Assembly: GCF_000003815.2 (NCBI RefSeq)
Contig: NC_049985.1
Coordinates: 10,534,325 to 10,598,324 of the forward strand
Direction of reading: 5' to 3'
DNA length: 64,000 nucleotides
From: Branchiostoma floridae
Taxonomy: Eukaryota > Chordata > Leptocardii > Amphioxiformes > Branchiostomatidae
The position numbers were made by a program, and so were the translations under genes. Of the stretch, positions 47,975 through 64,000 are shown one piece after another (within the stretch, counting starts at the first letter, position 1; each line of letters opens with the position of its first letter). The notes under the pieces are model-generated. The model did no database searches, was not told the DNA's origin, and was given only the letters and a program-made list of their open reading frames with translations.

Positions 47975-50900
47975 GTCTCTTTGGTGGTGGTTGCATGTCC
48001 TGTAGTGTACTATTCTAACTTCCAACGTGTTTCAGAAGTGTAGCACTAACATATGCTGTGGTGTTCTAATTCTAAACCACTAGGAATATATACTAATCAT
48101 ACTTACAATGTCAAACTACATAACTGTATACATTGACTGTTCTAACCAAAAATTCTTACATAGGAGGTAAATAGCTTAACAATAACTGCATCCAAACAAC
48201 ACAAAAACAAATTAATTGGAAAACTTTGATGATTATTTTACCTGCAAACATATTTCTTACACAATGTAACAGTTACATTATTTACAAAAATTGATTTCAC
48301 TCATGCAAAGTGTTAGATGTAGCTTCTTGATACATGGACCCTCATTTCCTTGAGAAAAAAAGTCAAGAAAAGAAGCTAAGAGATACCATGTGCACTATTT
48401 TAAGTATTGTTGTTTAAAAAAAAAACATTTTTGCACTGAACTACAGTAGTACTATTAGTTGGAAAAAGAACATATGAAGACACTCCTGCACAAGTTTGAA
48501 GAAATAAATTTTACAGAAATATGCAAAGGTAATGAGAAATGACAAAGTGTTGGAAAGAAAACATGGATTGCAGTGGACTAAATGCTTGGTTTTGAATGGT
48601 ATGTTGCATGAATACCCTGACATCGTGCATAAAAAAATATGGTAAGTGCATGCGTAGAGTTGCATGCTGAAGAGAATAAGGTAAAGAAATGAAATGAGGG
48701 AAGGATGCAAGCATGTACAGGTAGAACTAGTGTATGTTAACAAAACTGTGTCAGCATGTGACATCTATGTTCTCAGTAGCATAGATACTACATATGGTGT
48801 TAGGACTTAAATGACTCAGATGTCAGTATTGTCTGCTACGCTGGATTGATAAACCTGGACCTATGTGGTAATGACCTGACAGGACCAGGCAACTCCCATA
48901 TTTAATCATCCAACATGGTGGACAATACTTACGTATCTATGTGACTGCGAACACCTTTAATATAGAAGTTGTACTATGGTGTGGTGTTGTCTTCTTGTCA
49001 TTAACCTTGTATGCCTAAAAGTCATTAGATTTTTTTACAATAAACTTTGTTTCATGTCTTTTTGTGTTGTCATTGTTCTGTTGTGTTTCATTTTTTCTTC
49101 TTCGTTTCTGTAGCTTGTTTTGTCCATATCATCTGGGAACTAGTAGTGTAACAAACATCATAAAAACAGATGTGTGTTTGTAGTAAGATATGAATACATG
49201 TAATGTTACAGATATATTTTCACCATATGTACATGTATTGCTTCTGTAAAAATGATTAGAGATATGATCCTTTGTCCCTTTTTGGCATACCTATGTACTT
49301 AATTAAGTTTTCCTTTTTCTCTCATAACCATTTCTTTTTTTGCACCAGCATTGCTTAAATGCATTCAGACCATTTTGTATCAGCTGGAAAATGAATAATC
49401 TGTTCACTGATTATTTTTCTTCCCTCTTGCTGCACAACCCCTCAGGACGAAAGATTGAAGACTATATTGTGTCCCATCCCAAGAGGCAGGTAAGACCAAG
49501 GTTATTATTCACAAAGTGCCAAACAGATTGTACCATGTAATTTAGATATGGTGATCAAATTCTACCTCAGGGATAATCCCAGGGATTTAGCACCTTTTAC
49601 CCTGGTCTGGAAGAGAACTGTGTCGATAGCTAGGCACTTAAGGATCTATTAATGCTCTTCCAGTTTCAGTAGGGGTATGAGGTATGGATGTACATGTATT
49701 ACTGGAACATTGCATTAGAAATTTTGTGTTTTCCGCCCTGTGTGTGCATATACATGTACAAGATGATCACATGCCATACATACACCTTGACACACGTCCT
49801 ATACAATAGACTCTATTTCCTGATTGTTAATGTTGCTACCATTTTGATTTTGACGAGATTTTTTGAATTCAACATTTTGTCTTGTTTTCTTTGCAGAGAG
49901 TAGTTGAGTGGCAGTGAACCTGTTGTGCTGTCTTAGACAGCTCTAGCAATGCGGAGCTTGAGCGGGGAAGGAGCTGACTGACATCTGACAAAATACTTAA
50001 GGCCACACCAATTTGATTTGTTGGTTCTCAGATCCAAAGGAATAATGCTAAGAAATATGAAAAGAGCGTGAATGGAATGTTGGCACAGTTCAAGTTAATC
50101 TCTAAGCCTGGTGTGTTAAGCCCTGTATTTCCATCTTTGTCCTCTGCTTGATATTCCCTTGGGCTATCCGAGAACTTATGATATAACTTGTTGTGGCCTT
50201 AGATAAAGCAAAGATGCTGTATTCAATATATACAACATTGTTAGATAAAGCAACATTGTCAGTATTATGTGGAGGTGTAATGACATCTGTATTTTATCAT
50301 TGTAACAAGCACAAATTTGCAGCTACTGTGGTTTGATTTGTGTGCTCAAATTGAAGAGACATAGTAATTTTTAAGATGACACGTATTTTGGTAATTGACC
50401 ACAGCAACCTAGACTAACATAAGGAGATTGGTATATATTGGTTTGATTCATTTTCACAGTGATTACTAAGAACTCACCAAATAGTAATTACTTAAGCAAC
50501 TGGATATGATTTTAGTAACGGTCAGACGCTTCAGGTAGAATCCACTACCTTTCCTCAGTGACACTAAAAGTGTCTTATGTCTGACTCTTACCTCATATCC
50601 AGTTGCTTGAGTAATTACTATTTGGTGTATCTTATTACCTGGATGTCTAACCTTCATTGACATATTACTAAGAGCTATGTCACTCAACTGATTTCAGGGC
50701 ACATGGATTGAACTTGTATTTTCATTCACAGCGTTACACATATTTAGAGTATTTATATTTGGGAAGTCCAAGAGGAAGTGATAAAGGTTATACAAATTAT
50801 ACATTGTTTAAAGGTGTCCTTAGAAAGTGGGAAAGTCTAGCAGAAGAATATACATGTTGGTATTTAGTCCCTTTCCTCAGGAATTGGGTTTACTAGATAA

Positions 50901-51531
50901 TATTTGTAATAACATAAATTTTTGTGGGTGTTTTTTGTGGTATCTCTGAGATCAACATAGGTTCTTTCCACACTTCTTACTGGTGGTGCATGGTAAAGAT
51001 ATGCACCTTTACATGTAACATTATTTTGCACACTCACATGTGACATTATTTAAGTTTTATCCTGCAATGTACTTAGTCACCCATAACTTATAGATTTTAG
51101 ATTGGTAACATATCAGCTCTTTGTGTTGTTTTGATATGAAACAATATGATTCAGAGCTATGTCATCTTGTAGTCTGGTGTTCATTTCTTGTGTGCCCATA
51201 TTTGTGTAAATATATAAGCAATGGACAAACATAGAGTGAGTCTGAGTGAGACTACTAAGGCATTTCTTTGGTGTTTTCATTAATTCAATCTTTCATTTAT
51301 TTACTGGAAAAGTGTGAAGGTCAACTAAAATCCTTGCTTGAATGGAAAATCTTGATGTTTTTCGGTTTCCCCACTATTTTCTGACACCCAAATATCAAGA
51401 AAAACAGGTCAGTAAGAAAGCGTAACGATTTTTCATTTCAACATCTCCAAGATGAGAGATTCCAAATATTTTCAACCTCATTTAGCAGACGACAGCATCC
51501 CATGAGCCTTTGCGACCCTAAACAGTCCAAG
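47975..51531. other. 3' region of the deaminase gene and spacer before CLPB
   Basis: The deaminase 3' untranslated region probably runs to the AATAAA at 49039-49044 followed by T/G-rich sequence. Two small splice-bounded segments downstream (49446-49489, 49897-49917) may be alternative 3' exons. A hairpin repeat lies at 50475-50627. Nothing else gene-like is visible. Confidence 0.6.
50475..50627. mobile_element. Hairpin repeat (MITE-like) with ~50-base inverted arms
   Basis: The left arm starts CACCAAATAGTAATTACTTA and the right arm is its near-exact reverse complement over about 50 bases, with a loop of about 50 bases. Related arm sequence (ATCCAGTTGCTTAA) recurs near 57606, and the adjacent phrase ACCTGGATGTCTAACCTTCAT recurs near 16373, so it is a dispersed family. 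Confidence 0.75.
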
Positions 51532-57921
<6,390 letters not shown>

Positions 57922-58288
57922 TTTAATTTATTAAGCCACACCAAATCTACTCTTTCAGAACCTGAGAAGTATGCCAAGCTTTATGTCTGTGGTAAATTTG
58001 TGTACAAAAGGTTTTACACCCCCTCTCCACAGGAGGGTGCAACTGCTGAGCATCCAAAGATTAGTCTTGCAACATATTCCAACTATAAAATCTATGTTGC
58101 TGTGCAGCGGCTCTGCAATTGCTCTCTAGTGGTAAAGGAGGCAAACAGCGTATTCAGGACCCAAATGACTGTACATTTTTTGGGTTTTGAAGGTGTGGTG
58201 GGTCGTACATAAAATTATGGTTTTACATGTGAAAAATCTTAGCCTGAACAGCCTGTACTACATCTCTGTGTACGACTATGGACATGCC
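57922..58288. other. Convergent 3' region between CLPB and RRP8
   Basis: Only 367 bases separate the two stop codons. On the minus strand AATAAA is at 57932-57927, a possible RRP8 signal a few bases past the CLPB stop. On the plus strand the nearest AATAAA I see for CLPB is at 58456-58461, inside the last RRP8 intron. The two 3' untranslated regions would therefore overlap. Confidence 0.55.
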
Positions 58289-61200
58289 CTATCTCTTCTT
58301 GTACAGACAGGGTCTGAGTTCCAGCCCAGAACTCCCCCTGCTGGTCTTTGGTTCTGAGATCTTTGTGAACTCAAACATGACAAAGTGGCTGTTGGACAGG
58401 TCCTGCAAAGAAACAAAAGAACATTTAGATTCATTTATTTCTTCTGGAGAACACAAATAAAATGCCTCGCAATCTGTTCCAAGTATTGTTTTTGAATATG
58501 TGCATAGTTCAGTCGTTAGAGACCCTGCCTCTGAAACAAGACGTTGGGAATTTGAATCTTGGCTGTTAGCACTCACCCAATGCATTGCAACATGTAAGAT
58601 ACTGGAAACAGTTGCAGTCTTCACACATGACGTTCAACTGTTCCACTGTTCATTGATTTCATTTTAAGCTAAAATTTGTTTAGATCACTTTCTTGTCTAT
58701 ATCTATTTGTCTCTCTCTTTGTGCTTGCTTTTAAGATGTGAAATGTTGGCATCTAAATATGCATTTCAGCATGGTCATCTTATCTTCTTCAATGTGATTT
58801 TGATTTAGAATAGATAAAAGATACAATACCTTTGACGCAATCTTGAATCCAAAGAGAGCAAGTCCCCTGATGAAGCCGTTGACATTTTCAAATCTGCTGG
58901 CGACCTCAGCAATTTTAAGAATGCCACTGTGGGGGAAGTAAGGTTACAAAATCATAGGGCATGTCTTAGCCATTAGTCACAAAAGACTGATAATAGTTAC
59001 TACTAGTCAAGCCTTCAGTAACTTGGTAACAAAAATACAAAGTCTTGTTATGTCACCCACTTTAAGCATTAAGAATTATATGTAATACATTTGAACTTAA
59101 ACTTTACAGTGTCCTTTTGAATTCAAAGTTATCAGTGTTAGGCCACACCACTCCTGTTAATTGATCCTTGGATAAAAAATAAAAGCTAAACTGAAAAAGT
59201 AACCTGAAAAAGACTTGATGGCCAGTTCTAAGAATCTATATAATATAGCCATCCAATTTTTCCTCCCGTCTGCATGCTTGTTTCAATCACATTCTGTTGC
59301 TGAATCAATACCATAAAACAGAATGAAAGGAACAAACTTACCCCAGTTTGAGGACCCTGTTGGCTTCCCTGAGGAAGTCTGAGATGTTAGTTCCCATCAG
59401 TGCCAGGCAGAACACTGCCACATCTACAGTCTCGTCGTCCAGGGGAACCTGTATGGGAGCATACAGTCAAACCTGTCTATAGCGGCCACTCAAGGGACTG
59501 GAGAAATATGGCCACTATAGACAGGTGGCCACTATAGAGAAAATGTTGATCAATTGACCATGAGCAAGCTACACATGATTTCAGTTCCCACCAATCTTTC
59601 TCACCAAGTAACATTGTCTCGATCGGTAAATTCACTGACATATGCATACGTTCTACTGCCAAAATGACCCTGTCAGGAACTCCAAATCCTCGCAAACTAC
59701 AATTTCAAACTCGGTGCAGGGTGACATATGGCTGTAGTATGGTTGCCATAGGCAGTGTTTCTGTACCAACGGGACCGGAAATCGTGTGGCCGTGGCCGCG
59801 TTGGACAGGTGGCCGCTAAGCCTACTTCTTAATCATTACGAATCCGACAAAAAGTGGCCACTATGGCAAGGTGGTTGCTATGCAAAGGTGGCCGCTAATA
59901 CATGTTTGACTGTAGTTTATCAGGGCTCGAAATAATGGGTGCATGTGCACCCAGGTGCACCCAAAAATGAAACTGTGCACCCAATTTTTTTCAGTGGGTG
60001 TACAGGGTGCACCCAAATATTTTGTTAGGTTTTTGTATGGAAAAATATCAAGTACAAAATGTATCATTGTATACATCATACACAAATGTATTCTTGACAT
60101 CTAAGAGTTAGAAAGATAATAGAAATGTCTGTCATGTTACTTGTTTAAGAATCTGATAGCTTGTAACTAAGTTTTGATATTAGTTTTTTTTTTTACATTC
60201 TACTTAAATTTAATCGGTGCACCCAAAAAAAATTCAGTGCACCCAATTTTTTAAGCTGGGTGCACCAGTGCAACTAATCCCAAAAATGAATTTCGAGCAC
60301 TGGTTTATAAACACAGCTCCGTTTTTCTGCCCACACCTACATATATGTACACCATCACAGCCAGATATTCCTAAGTACTGGAAAAATGAAAACATTGTGA
60401 AAATGAATGACATTGAAATTACTAGTAGCACCATTTTGCTTTAAGTTTAAGATCCCCTTGAAAGTGTGGGTTCTCTGCATAAGACACCTGAAGTCTACAT
60501 AAATCAAAGTTCTGTTAACTGTTTACTCATGTTTTTGTCATCATTGAAGACCACAGGTGACTTTGTTCTGGTACAGGTCTAGACCTGCACATCAACAAAT
60601 GTACAAGCATGTTCTGATGTTCCTTTTAGGACACCACATACATACATTGATTCAATTTTCATGTTGATCTAGAAAGACCCAACAAATCATATTTATGCGA
60701 CCCAAGACCTTTGCTGTACATACTTAAAGCACCAACCTTTGTAATGTCACACACAGTGACATGTTTGTTGACAGCCACCAAGTCAAAGGAGTGAACACGG
60801 TTCTTCACACTCCGAGCTACTTTGGCGTCTCCACAACCGAAATCTGCCACTACTTCAGAAGCTGGCCTGCAAAAAATTTGCAAAGTTACAGATACACTAA
60901 CTCAGTCAGCTTTATCTACAACCAGCATATAATCGCAATTAGAACAAGGCAACCTATATCTGCAACAAATGTAAGTTGTTTTAATTGTCAATGTTACATA
61001 TAATTTTGATTATTCTAGAAAGATAAAAAGTCAATGGATGCTATATCTACAGTGCCCCCTAGCATTTGAAGGAGGTATTGCAGCTTGTGAAGTCAAATTC
61101 TGAAGCTGAACTTCTATGCAATATTCTATGTCCTGGATGACAGCTAACACAGTTATAAAAACAAATACAACTGCACAGGTATTGTTTCCCTTTCAAGGTT

Positions 61201-63587
61201 GTTATAAGGGATGACTGTACCTTCTCCTGAGCCAGGTGATGATCTTGTCCACAGGATTTACCGGCCATTTCTGCACCTGTGCTGAGAATCCCTGGTGGTA
61301 CACCTGGAAGGCACCTGGGTCCTTCTGAAACATCCTCCTGGCTTCTTCACCTTAAAGATTAGGAGAAAGACATCACACAAATTTTACTAATATTTCTTTG
61401 TAAGGTTGAAGCAATATAAAAATGATTAATAGATAAGCTGTACAATGATAAAATGACAAACATAATGGTCATGTATTTTGTGATCAAACACAGCTTGTGA
61501 TCACACTACTAGTACATGTATATGCCTTCTACACACCACTCTCATTTGAGAGGAAAATGATGATCAACTGTAAAAATAACATGAAAAGGAAGGGGAAAGT
61601 CTGTAACCTATTGCACACAGTTTTAGTCAATATAGTCAGTTTCGAGTTTTCCTCCCTGTCCTCTGTTTTTTTAAATATGCCCAAGAACCAAGAAAACAAC
61701 TTGTTCAGGCCAAAGGATGCATACATACAAGTCCAACCCACCTGTTGTAGTGTAGAGCATCTCATTGATCTGTCTGAATCTGGCTGACTTCAACCTGGCC
61801 TCCATCTTCTGTCTCAGTATAGAGGAACGGTCCGGCGCTCCTCCTTTGGTATCCTTCTTGAGACTGTCTCCTGACATTTTAGAAGGTGCCTGTTTAGTTG
61901 TAATATTTGCATCATCATCACCACTTTGGTTTTTCATCTTTCTGCCAGTTGCCATTTCTGCTGTGCTTTTATTTTTACTTCCTGCCTTTATGTCTGTATC
62001 TCCTTCCAGCTTGCCAGTTTTCCCACTGTCTTCCTCGTGTGACATGTTCACCAAATGTAAAATATTTGGCTCCGGAAAGGATGGGTGGGACTTTTCAGCA
62101 TCCTGTTTTGGCCGCATGTTCTGCAACACCTTTTGCAGCTTTGCAAAGGGAGAGTTTTTCTTTGTTTTTAGGGGTTTGGTACTCGGAGAGGTTTCTATCT
62201 TTCCCTCCTTTGCATCTTGTTGCGGAGTGTTTCCTCCGATCCCTGTTTTGTTCCCAACTTTAAGAATCACCTCTTTTCCTTGTTCTTTTGGCACTGAAAC
62301 AGCTTTTCCAGTCAGAAAGTCTTTTTTAGTGGAAGGCCTAGACGTTTTTGTACCACCATGGGACTCAGTACTATTTTGTACTGACACACAAATCTTGCTG
62401 TGTTCCTCATTTGGTATTGTGGACTTGTCTCCATCAGCTGGCTTGAATTTGTTCTTATTCCTGTTCTTCTTCTTTTTCTGTTTTTTCCTTCCCTTCTTTG
62501 CAGCCTCCTGACTTCCCTGGCTGTCACTTTGTCCTGTTGTGTCTTCATTGTCATCTGTCTCATTTTCTGCATCCTTTGGTGTCTCAACAGGGGGGACTTC
62601 AGTTGCTCTTCTTTTCCTATTTGTCTCCGGCACTTCAGTTGTATGCGAGGGAGATGTCTTGCTGTCTTTGGCAGTTTCTTTCTTGAAACTTGGTTTCTTC
62701 ACCCTGACAGGTCCTGCATCTGTGGAGTTGTCTGTCTGGTCTACACCATCTCGTTGTTGTGTGCTTGACTTTCTTGCCTTCTTTGTTGATGTTGATGTGA
62801 CTTCCCCAACACTGGACTCTTCCTGTCTTTTTCTCTTCAGTTTTCTCTTCTGTTTTAGTGTTAGCTGTGGCTTGAATGATATTTCTGTACCGCCAGCTGA
62901 CAAATCACTCTGTAAGTGTGGCTTTTTCTTCCTAGTTCTTTTCCTTTTCGGCTTGTGAGGCACGGTACTAGAACCATTGCTCTGCTCGGTGTTAATTGTG
63001 GGGTCTTCTTTCTTCAGTTCTAAAGTTTCCTGTTTTCCCCCTTGCTGAATAACTTCTTGTGATTTGACACTTTTCCTCTTGTGCTGAAATTGTGACAAAT
63101 CACATTTTTAACTGTGTACATTCTTGAACTTTCCTAAGCATCATTTTAGAGAGTGTACATGTCATTATATCATACCTGGACCTATTTCTTTTCTGTATCA
63201 GTGTTGCGACCAATTCCTATTTGACATTTAAAGTACCGCAATACAGAATACCCAGTTTTGTCTTGTATATATGTACAACAAACTTCCTTCTTGATTCACT
63301 AAGCTACATCCTTTAGGAGTCTTACAGAGAGACTCTTTAACCTCATTAGTCACATGGAACCAAGGACGTTAACTTTAATATATCCAGTACATAACGTTAA
63401 TGTCCAGAACATTTTCCACAGATTTTTAAAACTAGAATCTAACATCAACCAATTGATCAATCAATCAGGTAATCAATCACCTTACCTTTGTGAATGAAGA
63501 CAGACCATCTCCAGAGGCAAACAGTGACTCCGCCAGGTGTGCTGCATCATCATCATCACCCCAGTCGGAGGCTCCAAACATGGCCAT
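58289..63587 (-). CDS. RRP8: RRP8, nucleolar rRNA adenine methyltransferase / ribosomal RNA-processing protein 8
   Basis: Seven coding exons on the minus strand, 5' to 3': 63587-63486, 63083-61742, 61350-61221, 60866-60737, 59448-59342, 58926-58830, 58402-58289; 673 residues. RRP8 is an S-adenosylmethionine-dependent methyltransferase acting on large-subunit rRNA in the nucleolus. The first exon (MAMFGASDW...) resembles the human N-terminus. The second encodes a long Lys/Ser/Thr-rich disordered region with several KKRK-type nuclear/nucleolar signals, about 200 residues longer than human. It ends in the conserved [11 protein letters not shown]. Exons 3-7 form the methyltransferase domain: YHQGF..QVQKWP, the SAM-binding VADFGCGD (531-538), [30 protein letters not shown] and the terminal LRPCLYKKR. 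The alternative Met three residues on (63581) is also possible. Confidence 0.95.
58503..58566 (+). repeat. tRNA-derived SINE head or tRNA relic
   Basis: The sequence has a box A-like TAGTTCAGTCGTTAGAG and, 33 bases on, a degraded box B-like GGGAATTTGAATC. The arms do not fold into a complete cloverleaf, so it is called a relic. It sits in the last RRP8 intron. Confidence 0.45.
59464..59912. mobile_element. Tc1/mariner-like MITE
   Basis: The ends are inverted (CAGTCAAACCTGTCTATAGC on the left, the complement of CAGTCAAACATGTATTAGC on the right, continuing GGCCAC) and are flanked by TA dinucleotides at 59462-59463 and 59913-59914. Interior copies of GTGGCCACTATAG are typical of this widespread invertebrate family. 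It lies in RRP8 intron 4, ending 13 bases from the exon 5 acceptor. Confidence 0.8.
59921..60302. mobile_element. hAT-like MITE with GTGCACCC repeats
   Basis: It starts CAGGGCTCGAAAT and ends with the complement of CAGTGCTCGAAATTC, flanked by the 6-base direct repeat GTTTAT (59915-59920 and 60303-60308). Subterminal GTGCACCCAA words recur on both sides. It abuts the Tc1/mariner-like MITE in RRP8 intron 4. Confidence 0.8.
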
Positions 63588-63796
63588 TTTCTGCTCTGAG
63601 ACTGCACAGGTTGACAACAGTTTCACTAATGTGATCTCTTTCCTGAATATCAAAGCAAAACCAAAAAACAATGTTAAATTCGTTGTTTGGTCAACTTCCA
63701 ACAACCACAACCACATTGTGCGGCATACATTTCTGGGGAGCACACAGGTGCATGTTATGTAAAAGACTGGAACTTAAGATACAACCAGAATATTAG

Positions 63797-63911
63797 CTCC
63801 GAAATCTTCCGAGGCGTTGTCGGTCATGTTCGGGTACCTTTCGGTAGCGATTCCGAGCTTCCCGAAATGCCACAGAACATGACTGACAACGCCTCGGAAG
63901 ATTTCGGGGAG
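63797..63911. repeat. Long inverted repeat upstream of RRP8
   Basis: Arms 63797-63831 and 63875-63911 are near-exact reverse complements over about 35 bases (CTCCGAAATCTTCCGAGGCG and onward) with a 43-base loop. The arms contain several CpGs. It lies about 210 bases upstream of the RRP8 start codon, within the presumed promoter, and 15-20 bases before a YY1-like AAGATGGCCGCC at 63928-63939. Confidence 0.85.
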
Positions 63912-64000
63912 CAGTGTCGAAAAGGCAAGATGGCCGCCTGGTAGCTTAAAGAGTGAGAAATGTTTGTCCCAGGTCGGGTTGTGCAGTACTAAGGGGTTTC

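Noticed and set aside
61765-62511. Long plus-strand open frame opposite RRP8 exon 2
   Set aside because: It is the mirror of a Lys/Ser/Thr-rich coding exon; the Phe/Leu/Ser/Cys-rich translation is what a reversed basic low-complexity region gives, and there is no splice or start support.
63687-63944. Plus-strand frame ending KGKMAAW as a protein-coding gene
   Set aside because: It crosses the inverted repeat and reads through its arms; without a downstream exon in view it is better explained as RRP8 promoter sequence. A divergent first exon remains possible and is mentioned in the findings.

Overview
The window looks like nuclear DNA of an invertebrate chordate, most likely an amphioxus (Branchiostoma). 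Genes are intron-rich with GT-AG introns. A tRNA-Asn matches the vertebrate sequence as I recall it. The single-copy genes are close to their human counterparts, and introns and spacers are full of short DNA transposons, LINE tails and micro/minisatellites. The species is an inference. There is one 100-N assembly gap (39734-39833).

Region 1 (55-38004, + strand) is a head-to-tail array of four paralogues, called KYL-A (55-6277, 5' end outside the window), KYL-B (8408-16498), KYL-C (20024-28639) and KYL-D (31575-38004). I rebuilt their exons from splice sites, reading-frame phase and mutual alignment; exon phases close without a frame error in all four. The shared order is: an N-terminal Met-Gly (predicted N-myristoylation; seen in B, C and D), a small CxxC module, a transglutaminase/KY (kyphoscoliosis peptidase)-like domain, 4-8 KY-type Ig-like repeats in one very long exon, an acidic linker, a CARD, helical repeats, and a C-terminal domain resembling the stalk region of dynein heavy chains. 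The positions of the catalytic Cys and His of KY peptidases are substituted in all four copies, so they look like pseudo-enzymes. I do not know this combination of a dead KY peptidase, a CARD and a dynein-stalk-like domain as a described system. It is the main candidate novelty here. The copies differ in Ig-repeat number (5, 8, 6, 4), linker and C-terminal exons, and KYL-D has lost nearly all of its CARD. Two tRNA-Glu(CTC) genes sit in introns of KYL-A and one antisense tRNA-Asn(GTT) in an intron of KYL-B.

Region 2 (38005-42600) is a repeat-rich spacer: a 1.3-kb DNA transposon containing the gap, a LINE tail, and the probable promoter and non-coding first exon of the next gene. Region 3 (42616-47974, +) is glucosamine-6-phosphate deaminase, with a LINE fragment and other repeats in its fifth intron. 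Region 4 (51532-57921, +) is CLPB, the mitochondrial AAA+ disaggregase with ankyrin repeats. Region 5 (63587-58289, - strand) is RRP8, the nucleolar rRNA methyltransferase, convergent with CLPB; their 3' ends probably overlap. These three are housekeeping genes with no evident functional link to the KYL array. The window ends in a CpG-containing region with a long inverted repeat upstream of RRP8.

All family assignments come from reading the translated sequence against remembered family features; no search was run.
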